Below, piece after piece: positions 9,592 to 20,773 of a stretch of 23,184 nucleotides of DNA. Position 1 is the first letter of the stretch. Each line of letters begins with the position of its first letter. The notes beneath the pieces are model-generated. The model had not been told where the DNA came from, did no database searches, and was given only the letters and a program-made list of their open reading frames with translations. The position numbers were made by a program, and so were the translations under genes. The stretch spans positions 1-23,184 of the forward strand of contig NAVB01000668.1 in assembly GCA_002179805.1 (NCBI GenBank). Direction: 5' to 3'. The stretch comes from Acanthamoeba lenticulata. Lineage: Eukaryota > Discosea > Longamoebia > Acanthamoebidae.

Positions 9592-11727
9592 ATGGGCTAC
9601 GACGAGATCCCCCAACCTGTTGCAATGGACACGGCGCCAAGCGCTCCACCGCCTCCTTCATCTACACCCCCCGCCATGCACGCGCCCCGCCGCAATTTCC
9701 AGCAGTTGAACGACGCAACGCCAGAGGGCATGACGACCGACATCATCAACACACCGCGAGACCAAGTCCCATGGCACGAGCGCCAGAGGGTGTGGCGCAC
9801 GGTGGGCCTTGTGGTCGGCTCCTTGGGTGGCGTCGCCGCGGCCACCGGGGTGCAGCCCCTTCTGCTCAACCTCGTCAGTACGGCGCTGCCCAACGCCCCA
9901 GTCGCCCTGGCGGCGGGCATCAGCCCTCTGGCCGCCTGGGCCTGGACCTTGGGCGGCGCCGCGGCCGTCGCGCTGGGCTCCACCATGTGGTCCCGCCGAT
10001 GCTACCGCGACCCAGAGGCCCTCCAGGCGTACTACGCCGACTTCTGCCGCCGCGGCTTCATGGCCGCCGCGGCCGACCATAAGTTCAGCGACCTCCTGCG
10101 CATTGCCACGCCCGAGGGCATGGCGACGAAGCTGCTCGAAGAGATGGCCCGCCTGCCCGGCTTTGACGCCGTGTGGCGCACCTACGGCGAGGCCCACCTG
10201 GCCGACATGCTGCGCTTCCGCGTGCTTACGCCCGACTACCTCCGCTCCAGGCTCGCCGAAGACCACGAGACGCACCATTTCCACAAGGAGGAGGAAGCAA
10301 TCGACTTGCTGAATGCCATGCTGAGCTACGGCCGGTGGGTGATCAACCACCTGGAAGTGGCGCCGGCGTGGATCCGCTACCACGTCGAGAACGACGTGCG
10401 CGAGCGCGGTCTGTCGTTCTCGCAGTTCGTGGCCCTGGGCGGCATGGCGCTGCACCCGAACGCGGCGGCCAAGCTCATCGGCCGCGAGCGCCTGCGCGAC
10501 ATGTTCTGGTGCGAGCTCCACCACAAGGAGTGGACCTTCAAGCGCGTTAAAGAGCTCTGCTGCCCGTGGCTCTTCGCGCGCGATCCACTTCCTCACCTCG
10601 ACCTGACCGACGACCAAGAAGACGAAGAGGTTCGTGTCTCACCACAATTTATTGATATTTTATTTATTTTACAAAAAACGTAAGTGCCTTTAATTAATTA
10701 TATTTATTCATTCATTCATTTAATCTCACAAATATCGTGATTGGCCACGTGCAGGGCGTCTACTCGGAGCGCAGCCTGATAAGGCCGGAGGAGCTGGCAG
10801 GCCTGTTCCACAACGAGCTCCTCGCGCTCGAGCTGAGCGACCTGCTCGATCTCTACTGGAAGTGGTACGCACTCAACTCTCAGTTGCGTTTGTTGCAAGA
10901 AGAATGGCGCAAAGTGACACTGTGTGCGTTCAGGCCGCTTTCGAGATATGGCCAGAGGCTGGTGCCGGACGTGGAGCTGCTCGGCACGCTGCGCCGCTTC
11001 CAGTCCCGCTACGAGAAGGTCGTGCAGACCAACGCCAACGAGCGCCAGACCATCAAGGTGAGCTTGCCATACCGATCATTCCTTGCTCGTTAGCCTGTTC
11101 CCGTCTTCTCTAACCAGAACTCCGTCAATCAGGCGCACTTTGACCAGCAGCGGACGTTGGCCGAGTCGATCTACAACACCAAAGTCAGCGCCGCGAACAG
11201 GGAATACAGCCAGGTTCGTATGCCGCTGCTTGCAGCCCCCGTGTGGCGTCTGGCTGACGTCCAGCGCTGCTCGGCTTGCTCAGGTTGTCGACAAGTATGG
11301 TGAAGCCGCCAAGGAGCCGATCGTGGACAAGACCTCGATGATGGACGTTGACGCTCAAGAGGCCAAGGAAGACAAGAAGAAGAAGAAGAAGAAGGACGAG
11401 AAGACCAGCGCGGAAGAGGCCAAGGTCGCCGCCGAGCGCAAGAAGGCCCAGCGCAAGCTGGCCAAGGCCCGAAACAACCTGACCAGCGCCAAGGAGGCGG
11501 CTGCCCTCGAGCGGACGCTGCTGCTGACCATGCTCGAGAGTGATCGCGACGATCAGCTGCGCAAGGTGGAGGACCAGTTGCGTCAAGCCAAGGCCCAGCT
11601 CAACAAGGAGTGGCTTCACCAGCGCAGGGCTCACCTCGACAGGCCCAATGCCCCGATCCTCGTCCTCCCAACCTTTGCTCCGATGGCCTTTGTTCAGGCA
11701 AGCGCTCCGCCGCTTGAGGACAGCTAA
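9592..11727 (+). CDS. Unknown protein: proline-rich N-terminus, two hydrophobic segments, coiled coil
   Basis: Five exons: 9592-10629, 10755-10864, 10934-11057, 11118-11213, 11284-11727; 603 residues. I do not recognise the family. Residues 1-35 are Pro/Ala/Ser-rich. Two hydrophobic stretches (about 70-100 and 103-132) look like a membrane hairpin. A helical middle part (135-345) has loosely repeated units of the form 'aromatic/hydrophobic, EG or TP, LLxxLxxL' (e.g. HLADMLRFRVLTPDYLRSRL). The region after 346 (ELLALELSDLLDLYWKWPLS) stays helical, and about 475-575 is a Lys/Glu/Gln-rich coiled coil with a Lys-rich cluster, ending in a short hydrophobic tail. The first intron (125 bp) is unusually AT-rich. 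The start is the ATG at 9592. The exact acceptor of exon 4 could be 11118 or a CAG 18 bp later, both in frame. Likely a membrane-anchored scaffold, by architecture only. Confidence 0.75.
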
Positions 11728-11753
11728 AAGATATCTGCTACGAGAGAATTGTA

Positions 11754-11759
11754 AATAAA
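11754..11759 (+). terminator. Poly(A) signal of the membrane/coiled-coil gene
   Basis: AATAAA lies 27 bp after the TAA stop at 11725-11727, inside an A/T-rich stretch, followed by the 5' region of the Kelch-BTB gene. Confidence 0.6.
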
Positions 11760-11887
11760 TATGGATGACGTCAGCATTTAACTTTTTCGCGGAAGATTCT
11801 TCGACAAGCTGACGCCACCTTAACCTTCTCCGCAGCACAAGGAAGCCCACCACAACACCCTAGCATTAGCTTACGGCCAACTCGAGG

Positions 11888-14536
11888 ATGGAGGACCCGC
11901 AAGAAGCTCTGGCAAAGCGACGCCGAACGGGCAGTTCCTCGGCGCCCCAAGGCGACCCGCTCCCTGTCACCCCTCGTGAACCTTTCCCCTACGTGCGTTG
12001 TGGGGAACAAGGGACTAGTTGGTCGTCTCCTGTCTCATGTCTCTCACCCGCCGCCTGTGCCTTCCGTTGGATGTGTGCTGTGTCCTGCATTGGGGCGGTG
12101 GCTGCACCGCACACAGGCGAGCGAAGCGCTTCTCCGCGAGGTGGCAGTCGAGAAGATGCCCGCGCAGTGGCAGCCCATGGACTTTGCAGAGGACATGCAA
12201 CTGCCCACAGGACGTAGCGGCCACACACTCACCCGTATGTTCTACTTCTTCTCTTTGAGTAGTGGCCTTCATGATGGTATTGATGATGTTGGTGTCAGTG
12301 GTGGGCCGGCGCCTCTTCCTCCTGGGCGGCCGCGTGCAGGGCTATCGCGGGGCCCTCGACGTCTGGGTCCTGGACCTCGACACCAAGTACTGCGCCCCTG
12401 CTCGAGGCTGTGGCGAGTAGTGGTAGGTCTCTGATGTCGACGTCGTGGTGGTCGTGGCCAGGGAGTGGACCCGCCACACGCCCACCCAAACGGACGCGGT
12501 CGAGAGAGATGAGGCGCCCACGCACCGATGGGGCCACTCGGCCTGCCTCGTCGCGGACGACACCGAGCTGGTCATCTTCGGCGGCTTTGACCACGAGTGC
12601 AACATGAACGACCTCTGGGCGCTGAACGTCCAGTCCCTCACCTGGCGCGCCCTCCGTCCCCAGGCAAGTCTCCTCATCATTACCAACTGGTCCACACGGT
12701 AATGACAATGATGATGACGATCATGACGAGCAGGGCGCGGCGCCGCAATACCGGGCCTACCACTCGGCCGTGTCGCTCCGCCTGCCCGAGCCCGGCGGGG
12801 CCGATGGCGGGGACGGCTGGAAGGTGTTGATCTATGGCGGAGCCTGCTGCGTGGGCGGGCCCTACCGCTATTACCAGGTCAGCGCTGCCCCCCAACCCGC
12901 ACACGGGCGCTCGCGCTCCACAGACACTTGCGCCACACAAACGGCCGCGCGGCGAGGTCGAGCAGGTGGACGTCGTTGTACACGTGAGTGCTGTCATAGC
13001 TGGTGACGTTCGGCCCCAACCCATCCATCCCATTCGGCAAGGTCCCTTTGGCCGGGCCTGGACCAGAGAGCCTCGCGCAGCTCGTCCCACGCGACTTTAG
13101 GCACGCGGCCTCTGCCCTTTGCATGATGGTCTCGTCCCGCAGGCTGATGACGGCGCGCGCAGGATCTTTCCGGCGCGTCGGCCGCTGGTCACCTTGGGCT
13201 CGTCCTACGCGATCGTGCTGGGCGGCTTCTCCGACCGCGTGCGGGCCCTCTACTCTGCAGACGAGGAGGAACAGGACGACCTTCTCGCGCGCGACAAGTC
13301 GTACCCGATGCACGTCCTCGACATGCGCCTTCGCCGGTACGATGGCATGGTCCTCTTCTCTTCTCTTGTGCTTGTTTTTGCCCACCAGCAAGTGCCGCAG
13401 GTGGTGGCGGGTGCGCGGCCTGAAGACGGGCCCCGACGAGCTCATGCAGGGCGCGGCGGCGCACGGCTCCGAGGTGTTTTTGTTTGGCGGGACCGAGTGC
13501 GGGACCGACGACAACACGCTGCACGTGCTCGATGTGGCCTCGCTTTTCGTGGACCCTTCGCCTCGGCCCGGCACCGCCCCCACGACCTCGTCGACGCCCC
13601 TCCTCGCGCTCTCCACCAACCTCAGGCACGTCACGTCCTCTGCACATCTCCTTCTTCGTCGTCTTCTTCTGGAGCTGATCGCGGTTGGCGTTCAGGGGCT
13701 TGCTCGAGGAGGAGGACGATCCCTACAAGGACATCACCTTCATCCTGGAGAACGAGCGCACCGTGCGCGCGCACAAGTGCATCCTCGCCGCACGCTGCCC
13801 CGTACGGCGCCCCGACGGCCACGAGAAGGGGTCACCAACGATGATCTCTCTCGAGATTGACGGGCGCGCGTGGTGGCGGCGTGATGGGGTCATGCATGAA
13901 CGCAGGTGCTGCGGGCCATGTTCGTCTCGGGGATGGCCGAGAGCGGAGCGAACGAGATCCGCATCCGTGACGTGTCCTACGAGGGCTTCTACGCGCTGCT
14001 CCAGTTCATCTACAGCGGCGCGGCCGACATCAACGCACACGCCGCGCAAGACATCCTCGTCGTAGCGCACCAGGTGCGCTTCCTCACCTCGTGTGCTCGC
14101 TTGCTTGCTCGGCGCTCACCGGTGAACGTTGCAGTACGGCATGGCCGAGCTCCGCGATCAATGCGAGCAAGAGCTCATGGGCCAGCTCCTGAGCGGGGCC
14201 TCGGTGGAAGTCGAGCCGCCGCCGCAGGCTGCCGCTGCTGCAGAGGGAGAAGAGGCCATGTCGGTGGAGGTCGTCGGCGCCGGAGGCGAAGGCGTGCCTG
14301 CGGCCCTCGTGGCCGTGCTCACGTTCCTGCGGCTGGCCGACCTCCACGCCACGCGCAAGCTGGCGGCGCTCTGCTTGGACCTGCTCGCGGCCAACTACGC
14401 CCACTACGCGCACGCCCTGAGCGACGACGCCATCGTGGCGCAGGCCGGCGGGGCTCCGCTCACAGAGGGCCTGCGACGCGCGCTCGACCTCACCCGCGCC
14501 CACCTGGAAGGCGCGCGCTCCCATGCGGCCGAGTGA
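11888..14536 (+). CDS. Kelch-repeat BTB/BACK protein, interrupted by an internal inversion
   Basis: Plus-strand exons: 11888-11992, 12117-12234, 12299-12386, 12462-12663, 12734-12874 (then inverted block), 13143-13336, 13389-13625 (or 13401 start), 13696-13801, 13906-14073, 14135-14536. Kelch blades are clear: LFLLGGRVQGYRGALDVWVL with LDTKEW; LVIFGGFDHECNMNDLWAL with LTWRAL; VLIYGGACCVGGPYRYY; AIVLGGFSDRV with MHVLDM; EVFLFGGTECGTDDNTLHVL. A BTB domain follows (DITFILENERTVRAHKCILA, FRAMF-type helix with VLRAMFVSGM), then a BACK-like helical part to the stop. This architecture (Kelch first, BTB last) is that of LZTR1-type Cullin-3 adaptors. The missing half of blade 3 lies on the minus strand at 12903-12977. 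As it stands the plus strand cannot encode an intact propeller. Two introns (12664-12733 and probably 13626-13695) use GC-AG ends. Converges with the SLC25 gene, 88 bp between stops. Confidence 0.82.
12875..12977 (-). other. Inverted exon block inside the Kelch-BTB gene
   Basis: Read on the minus strand, 12977-12903 gives 25 codons, NDVHLLDLAARPFVWRKC followed by seven more residues, an excellent Kelch second half-blade. It is followed at once by a consensus-like donor gtgcgg. The plus exon before it ends with PYRYY at 12874 on a codon boundary. Conceptually reversing the block puts YYNDVHLLDL in frame and the donor in phase 0, which fits the phase 0 acceptor at 13142. The block is bounded by TAC (12872-12874) and GTA (12978-12980). 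The right limit of the block in the former intron cannot be fixed. Confidence 0.72.
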
Positions 14537-14624
14537 CGCGTCCTTTGCGGCGCCTCCATGAAAAAGAAGACAAAGACGAAGAAGAAGAAGAAGGTGATGA
14601 CGATGGTGAACAAGAGATGCGGCT

Positions 14625-16156
14625 TCATACGGGTCGAATGCCGGCCCACTTTCGCAGCTCCTCGTAGATGGTGAAGGCCATGATGGTGTGCGGGCCTGCC
14701 TCGCGTGAGCGCGTCGTGCGTCAGTGTCGGGAGGGACGTCAGGAAGAGAGCGTGGCGGCGTACCGAGTCGCATAAACGTCGGCACGAAGCCCTTGTAGAG
14801 GCCCAGCACGCCCTCGGCTTGGGCCGTCTGGACGATCCTTGATGACGTTAGCGCACGCAGACCAGACAGAAGTAGAGGGCCTCCGAGAATGTCGCGACTC
14901 GCGCACCTTGATGAGGCAGTCGAGCATGCCGCGGTAGACGACCGGCGTGCCGGCCGAGCGGTTCATGATGCGGGTCTTGACGACGTCGATCGGGGTAGAA
15001 ACCACGGCCATTGAGAAGCCGGCCATCATGCCCGCACTGTCGAACACGTGCGCGTGTTTGAGTTGGAATCGTGCCAACATGAAGGCTGCGACTAAAGGGC
15101 AAGAGAGGCCGAACCAGATGTGGGCGTAGACGTTGTCGTGCGCGATCCAGCCCTTGCGCAAGATGAAGTGCTTGCTGTGGTCGTAGGAAGACATCATGGC
15201 GGCTGATAAGATACAGGCGCGCTGCGTGGTGGGCACCACGCCCTTGTAGAGGCCGCGAATGCCTTCTGTTCGCGCGATGGTGACGAAGCCGTCCAGCGTG
15301 TTCCTGTAGCGCGGCTTCTCTCCCGCGGCCTCGGCTTGCATTCGCACCTTGAGCACGTCCGTTGGGGTGGCGATGGCCGCGCCGATGCTGCCCGCGGTGG
15401 CTCCTGCCAGGAGCTTCTTATAGAAGGGCAGGCCGCCGTCTGAGGATGCGACGTGAGACGACTAGACCTTGACTATTGTAGAGCGCTTCAGTCTGTTTAC
15501 TTACCCTGTCGTCCACCGGTTCTATCTTCGCCGAGTAGCGTCTTGATGGGATCGTACAGGGCCAGTCGGATGGCCGCGTAGGAGCTCTCCCGCAGCGCCG
15601 CAGGGACGAGGCTGGGCAATGCAAGCGCCTATGGTAAGGGCAAGCCATGAAAGCGCTGCGGTTCCTGAGTTCAATACCCTTTGTAGAGGCCAGCCGGACC
15701 CTCGTCTCGCAGAATCTGAAGCCCGCCGTGGAGGAACCCCTTGTACTTGCGCTCTGGAGGGGAAGTTGACAGGTGAGCAACATGTTCATGGCACAGCGAG
15801 GCTCAACGCTAGAGGGGAACTCACCACGGCCGTAGATGCGGCTCAGGCCGCTTTGGGTCTTCTCTTCGTGCAGCTCGCCCTGGAGCTGCAGCCGCGTCTT
15901 GATGACCTCGATGGGGTTCACGACTGTCACCGCAAAACACAAACACAAACAAGAGGTTGAAGTGGGGCTCATAAACGTCCACACACTCATTGCTGTGGGG
16001 AGACGCACCAGGCAAGGGCGCCGTGCACGAGACCATGCCCAGGAAGAACTTGTGCCACACCTCGCCTTCCTTCTCTGCAGCGCGGGCGGCGAAGGTGTCA
16101 GGTCATGCGGTTGCCGTCCCATAGGACAAGGTGAAGCAGGCGGTACCTCGAGCCAT
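14625..16156 (-). CDS. Mitochondrial carrier family protein (SLC25, UCP/dicarboxylate branch)
   Basis: Nine exons on the minus strand: 16156-16147, 16074-16009, 15923-15825, 15753-15678, 15611-15505, 15439-15115, 15036-14907, 14827-14764, 14695-14625; 315 residues, normal for the family. The three signature repeats are all present: NPIEVIKTRLQ, TPTDVLKVRMQ and TPIDVVKTRIM, each followed by a GLYKG element. Six membrane helices of an inner-membrane exchanger are expected. The pattern GLVPAALRESSYAAIRLALY and the last helix RLGPHTIMAFTIYEELRKW resemble uncoupling protein, dicarboxylate and oxoglutarate carriers; the substrate is uncertain. The first exon is only 10 nt. The 78 bp intron 15037-15114 has no stop and keeps frame; removing it restores AHICAGMMAGFSM, as in UCPs, so it is real. 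The intron acceptor at 14828 was chosen by phase. Divergent from VPS4. Confidence 0.92.
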
Positions 16157-16398
16157 AGCAGTTGAGCAGGATGGCACGCAGGGCCACGCCAAACCGCGTG
16201 AACCGGCTTTGCCGGCCAAGACCGCCGATATTGCTCCGCTTCCTGATCTCCGTGAACGGTCACGAGAAAAAGGCGCAAGAAAAAGTGGCACTCGCGCCGC
16301 GGTTCTGCTCCCCTCTCTTCCATTCCAGACGCAGGCATCCTTGTGCATTTGGGGATCCTGCGTGGTTTGATTTGTTGTAACTTCACATTTGAAGCACA
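16157..16398. promoter_or_regulatory. Divergent promoter region between SLC25 and VPS4 genes
   Basis: 242 bp separate the two start codons. No conserved coding exon is seen. Sequence near the VPS4 start becomes AT-rich (16365-16395). Confidence 0.45.
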
Positions 16399-18256
<1,858 letters not shown>

Positions 18257-18295
18257 TGAGTTGACACGCACTGCTCCGAGAAGAGCTGGAGCTTG

Positions 18296-18312
18296 TCTCT
18301 CTCTCTCTCTCT
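18296..18312 (+). repeat. (TC)n microsatellite in the VPS4 3' region
   Basis: An uninterrupted TC dinucleotide tract of 17 bp lies about 40 bp after the VPS4 stop, inside a pyrimidine-rich stretch. Confidence 0.8.
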
Positions 18313-18517
18313 GCCGCGATGTTATTTATTCCCGCTTTCTCTCCTCTTCGTGTTCTTTGCTGCTGCTGTTGCTGTACATTTTGTTCCCTCTCGCGCTTGC
18401 TTGCTGTGTGGGCTGTCTTGCTACGTGTACGCGAGTCAGGACTATGTGCGTGGGTTGCGTAGCAGCTTCCCCGTCATTTCCCTGCTCTCATTCTCTCTTG
18501 TTGTCGTCTGCACCATC

Positions 18518-18523
18518 AATAAA
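18518..18523 (+). terminator. Probable VPS4 poly(A) signal
   Basis: AATAAA about 260 bp after the stop codon, the first good signal downstream on this strand. Confidence 0.5.
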
Positions 18524-18563
18524 ACGCAGCTCGTGCTTCACGCCCGCCTCCGTCCTCCTCTGA

Positions 18564-18719
18564 GGGACTACGGAAGAGTATGTTCTGACTTATCTTGGAG
18601 CAGCTGAGAATGGTCACTTGGGTGTGCTTCAGTGGGTGGAGCCAAGGACTGGCATTTTATTCAGAATTGTCTGCGACGTGCTTGACCATCTTGAGATGAC
18701 GTACAGCGGTTCAACTTGA
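18564..18719 (+). pseudogene. Ankyrin-repeat-like fragment
   Basis: An open frame bounded by stops and without a suitable start reads through GAAENGHLGVLQWV. That is the typical helix pair of the ankyrin-type repeats that are abundant in Acanthamoeba proteins. Only one repeat unit is visible and what follows (RIVCDVLDHLEMTYSGST) is not repeat-like. Best explained as a relic; chance similarity is possible. Confidence 0.35.
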
Positions 18720-19582
18720 ACAAGTAAGTCCGTGTTCGATGATTTTCATGTTGAGATGTTGATACCAGTGGCGGCTGGTTCGCTTGCGGTTGAACGAGAA
18801 GAAGTAGACGCATTTCCTCCGCCTCCTGCCTTGGGAGCTGAGGTCGAGCATGTGGAGCGTCGCAGAGGTTGAACCCATAGAGCTAGCCAAAGCATGACAT
18901 GAGGCCTGGCGCAAAGCCACGACGAATTCTGCTCAGAATGGGCACGCCAGTCTCACGCTCGTCGCCGGTGTCGTGCTCGATGGTGCAGGCCTTGCCGCAG
19001 ACCATTGCAGCAGGGCAACGCAGGGAAGAGGAAACCCACGAGGAAAGGACGACGGCTTGACGTCACCAAGAGGTCGGGGCGGTACTGGTGGCTTCAGCAT
19101 CATGGTGTGACACCAACGTGCACGTTTTGATCAGATCAAGTGGAAGGTGACGGAACGTTTGTTCCTTGGCCATGAGCATACATTTGAATGTTCTTCCGTT
19201 GTCGTGCACCAGTTGAGCACGATCAAGCGGTTGACCAGCAGATCATGATAAGGAAGGAGCTATATGTTTGAGCTGCACATCACGATCAGCCTGCCTGACC
19301 CCTACCGAGATCTTGATATGGTCAGTGTTCTTGGGTGGCTTTTGATCTCCGCCGATCTTGCCCAGTTTGCTTGAATGTGGACATTCACTTTCCTTTTTTG
19401 TACATCACATGTTATCCTTAGTTGCACGTTGATGCAAGGGCGCAGCTTGCCTTGTTGCGGGCCAGGCAGGGTATTGGCTGATAGTTTATTATGGAAAGTA
19501 GGTTTCCAGTTTTGTGAGTTGAACATACAAATACTGGTTCCACATCACCCCAGAAGATAGAAGGGCACTTCTGCTCCTGGTT
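18720..19582. other. Spacer with scattered coding-like fragments on both strands
   Basis: No complete gene is supported. Fragments include a 40-codon minus ORF at 19005-18883 (starting MVCGKACTIEHDTGDE), an overlapping longer minus frame at 18920-18711, a plus frame at about 19267-19374 starting MFELHITISLPDPYRD, and a SUMO-like minus fragment (annotated separately). A minus-strand AATAAA at 18656-18661 could end a minus-strand transcript. Base composition is less GC-rich than the flanking genes. This looks like a graveyard of gene pieces or an unresolved minus-strand gene. Confidence 0.35.
19063..19353 (-). pseudogene. Possible SUMO-like relic with an in-frame stop
   Basis: One minus frame reads GGDQKPPKNTDHIKISV, then QADRDVQLK, then a TGA (19245-19243), and continues in the same frame with SAGQPLDRAQLVHDNGRTF and KCMLMAKEQ. 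DQKPxNTDHIxIxV plus Q-DR-VQLK resembles the start of SUMO. GQPLD, followed about 10 residues later by DNGRTFKCMLM, resembles its DGQPI...EDGDTI segment. About 14 residues between these parts and the di-glycine end are missing. Read as a degenerate copy; I am not sure of the family. Confidence 0.3.
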
Positions 19583-19588
19583 TATAAA
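19583..19588 (+). promoter_or_regulatory. TATA box of the lipase gene
   Basis: TATAAA lies 104 bp upstream of the lipase start codon, followed by a CA-rich, G-poor leader (19620-19690) typical of a 5' untranslated region. Confidence 0.6.
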
Positions 19589-19691
19589 CTCAGCACTTAC
19601 TCGTTGAGCATACCTTTACCTCCCACCACCACCAGTACAAGCCTCTACTACCCCGCGACAACTCAACCACACCCATACCACACAACCAACA

Positions 19692-20771
19692 ATGTCGACC
19701 TTCTCCCACTTGTTTTCCTGGCTGTTGTCCCCGTCGACCATTTCGACTCCTACTACACCCCTTGCGACTGCAACTGAAACTACCCCCCTCAAGACCTTGG
19801 TGGCTTCTGTTGCCTCCTTCGACGATGAAGAGGACATGCTTGTCCTCTGCAGCTCTGATGAACCTGCTACAACTGCGACCTCCCAACCCACCAACCTGGA
19901 GCTGGCGTCCTTCACCAAGGACGAAGTTCTTGAATATGCCCACCTGTCCTCGCTTGCCTACGACCTCGCCATGGCCCCTGAGTCCGCAAGTGTCGATGTC
20001 TTCCCCTTTGCTGGCCTCGCTTCGACTGGCTTCGTGAGGGAGAATGGCCTCAACAAGGGGCCAGGAAGAGTTGAGTGCCAGGCGGAAGCCCCTGTGGGCA
20101 TAACCGCAGGGGAGGTAGTCGACATTGGCTGCCAGCGAGGGGAGGCCGTTGAAGTCGGTGATGAAGAGGTCGTAGAGGTTGGAAGTGCCCTTGAACACGA
20201 GGTCGATCTTGTTGTTGTTGCCAACCCTCCAGAACATCGCCTCATCCCGCTTCAACTGCCAGCTCAGCGACCTCGACATCACCCTTTTGGGCCACAGTCT
20301 TGGTGGCGCCCTGGCTACCCTCGCAGCTCTCAAGCTGATTCACGTCGTTCAACTTGAGTCCCAGCCCCAAGACCTGGAGCGCTTCACCAGCCAGATGTGG
20401 ATGGTGACCTATGGGTCGCCTCGTTCCCTTAGCTCTTCGGCTGCCAAGTTCTTCAACTCCAAGCTCAGCAGCCAGACCCTCCGCGTCGCCGAGAACAACG
20501 CTGACATCGTAACGATGGTGGCGCTGGGCTTCCTTGGCTTCAAGCACGTTGGGATCAACCTGCGCGTCGTCAAGCCCGCTGGTTTGTGGCAACATGTGAT
20601 CTCTGGCTACATGGGCGGCCTCCTCGCCCTCCAGACCCATCAGTTCGTCGCAAACCACTATGTGGGTGTGCGGCGCAGCCTCTTTCGTCTTCTCTCTCGT
20701 CCTCTTTATCTTCTCTCGTAACCACCTCTCCTCACCTCTCCTCATCTCCTCTTCTTGTACAGTCTCAATAA
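19692..20771 (+). CDS. Class 3 (fungal-type) lipase, interrupted by an internal inversion
   Basis: Plus-strand coding parts: 19692-20039 (N-terminal, frame 1), 20230-20661 (C-terminal, frame shifted by one) and a last exon 20763-20771 after a 101 bp GT-AG intron; stop TAA. N-terminal part: Ser/Thr-rich leader, then TKDEVLEYAHLSSLAYDLAM, the usual start of this alpha/beta hydrolase family. C-terminal part: SDLDITLLGHSLGGALATLA with nucleophile Ser, MVTYGSPR, RVAENNADIVTMV with catalytic Asp, and ANHYSQ at the end with the probable catalytic His. The part in between (oxyanion strand and lid) is missing on plus and lies inverted at 20040-20225. With the block reversed and 4 nt removed the protein would be a single frame of about 324 residues with a full triad. 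In the order given here the gene is broken. Likely activity: hydrolysis of glycerolipid esters. Confidence 0.82.
20036..20229 (-). other. Inverted block in the lipase gene with inverted 4 nt flanks
   Basis: Minus-strand reading from 20225 to 20040 gives 62 codons: VGNNNKIDLVFKGTSNLYD, FITDFNGLPSLAANVDYL, CGYAHRGFRLALNSSWPL, VEAIL. These are the lipase FxGT strand and the H-GF element. GAGG at 20036-20039 on the left is matched by its reverse complement CCTC at 20226-20229 on the right. The plus frame ends on a codon boundary after AGG at 20039. The reversed block enters in frame and leaves as VEAIL, continued by QNIASSRF at 20230. The block length of 186 nt is a multiple of three, and the extra 4 nt fully explain the frame difference between the two plus-strand parts. 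Confidence 0.8.
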
Positions 20772-20773
20772 AC
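20766..20773 (+). terminator. Poly(A) signal overlapping the lipase stop codon
   Basis: The last exon is TCT CAA TAA and the sequence continues AACACC, so AATAAA (20767-20772) contains the stop. This is the same arrangement as at the NME6 gene. Confidence 0.55.

Noticed and set aside
9658..10617. 319-codon minus-strand frame
   Set aside because: Antisense shadow of the first exon of the unknown membrane protein; no motif.
13003..13860. 285-codon plus-strand frame through the Kelch-BTB gene
   Set aside because: It reads across two introns and in the wrong frame of the Kelch exons. The piece VPRDFRHAASAL looked Kelch-like, but its frame does not join the next exon.
19590..20333. 247-codon minus-strand frame as a separate gene
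   Set aside because: Only 20040-20225 resembles protein, and that part is the missing middle of the plus-strand lipase. The flanks are antisense shadows.
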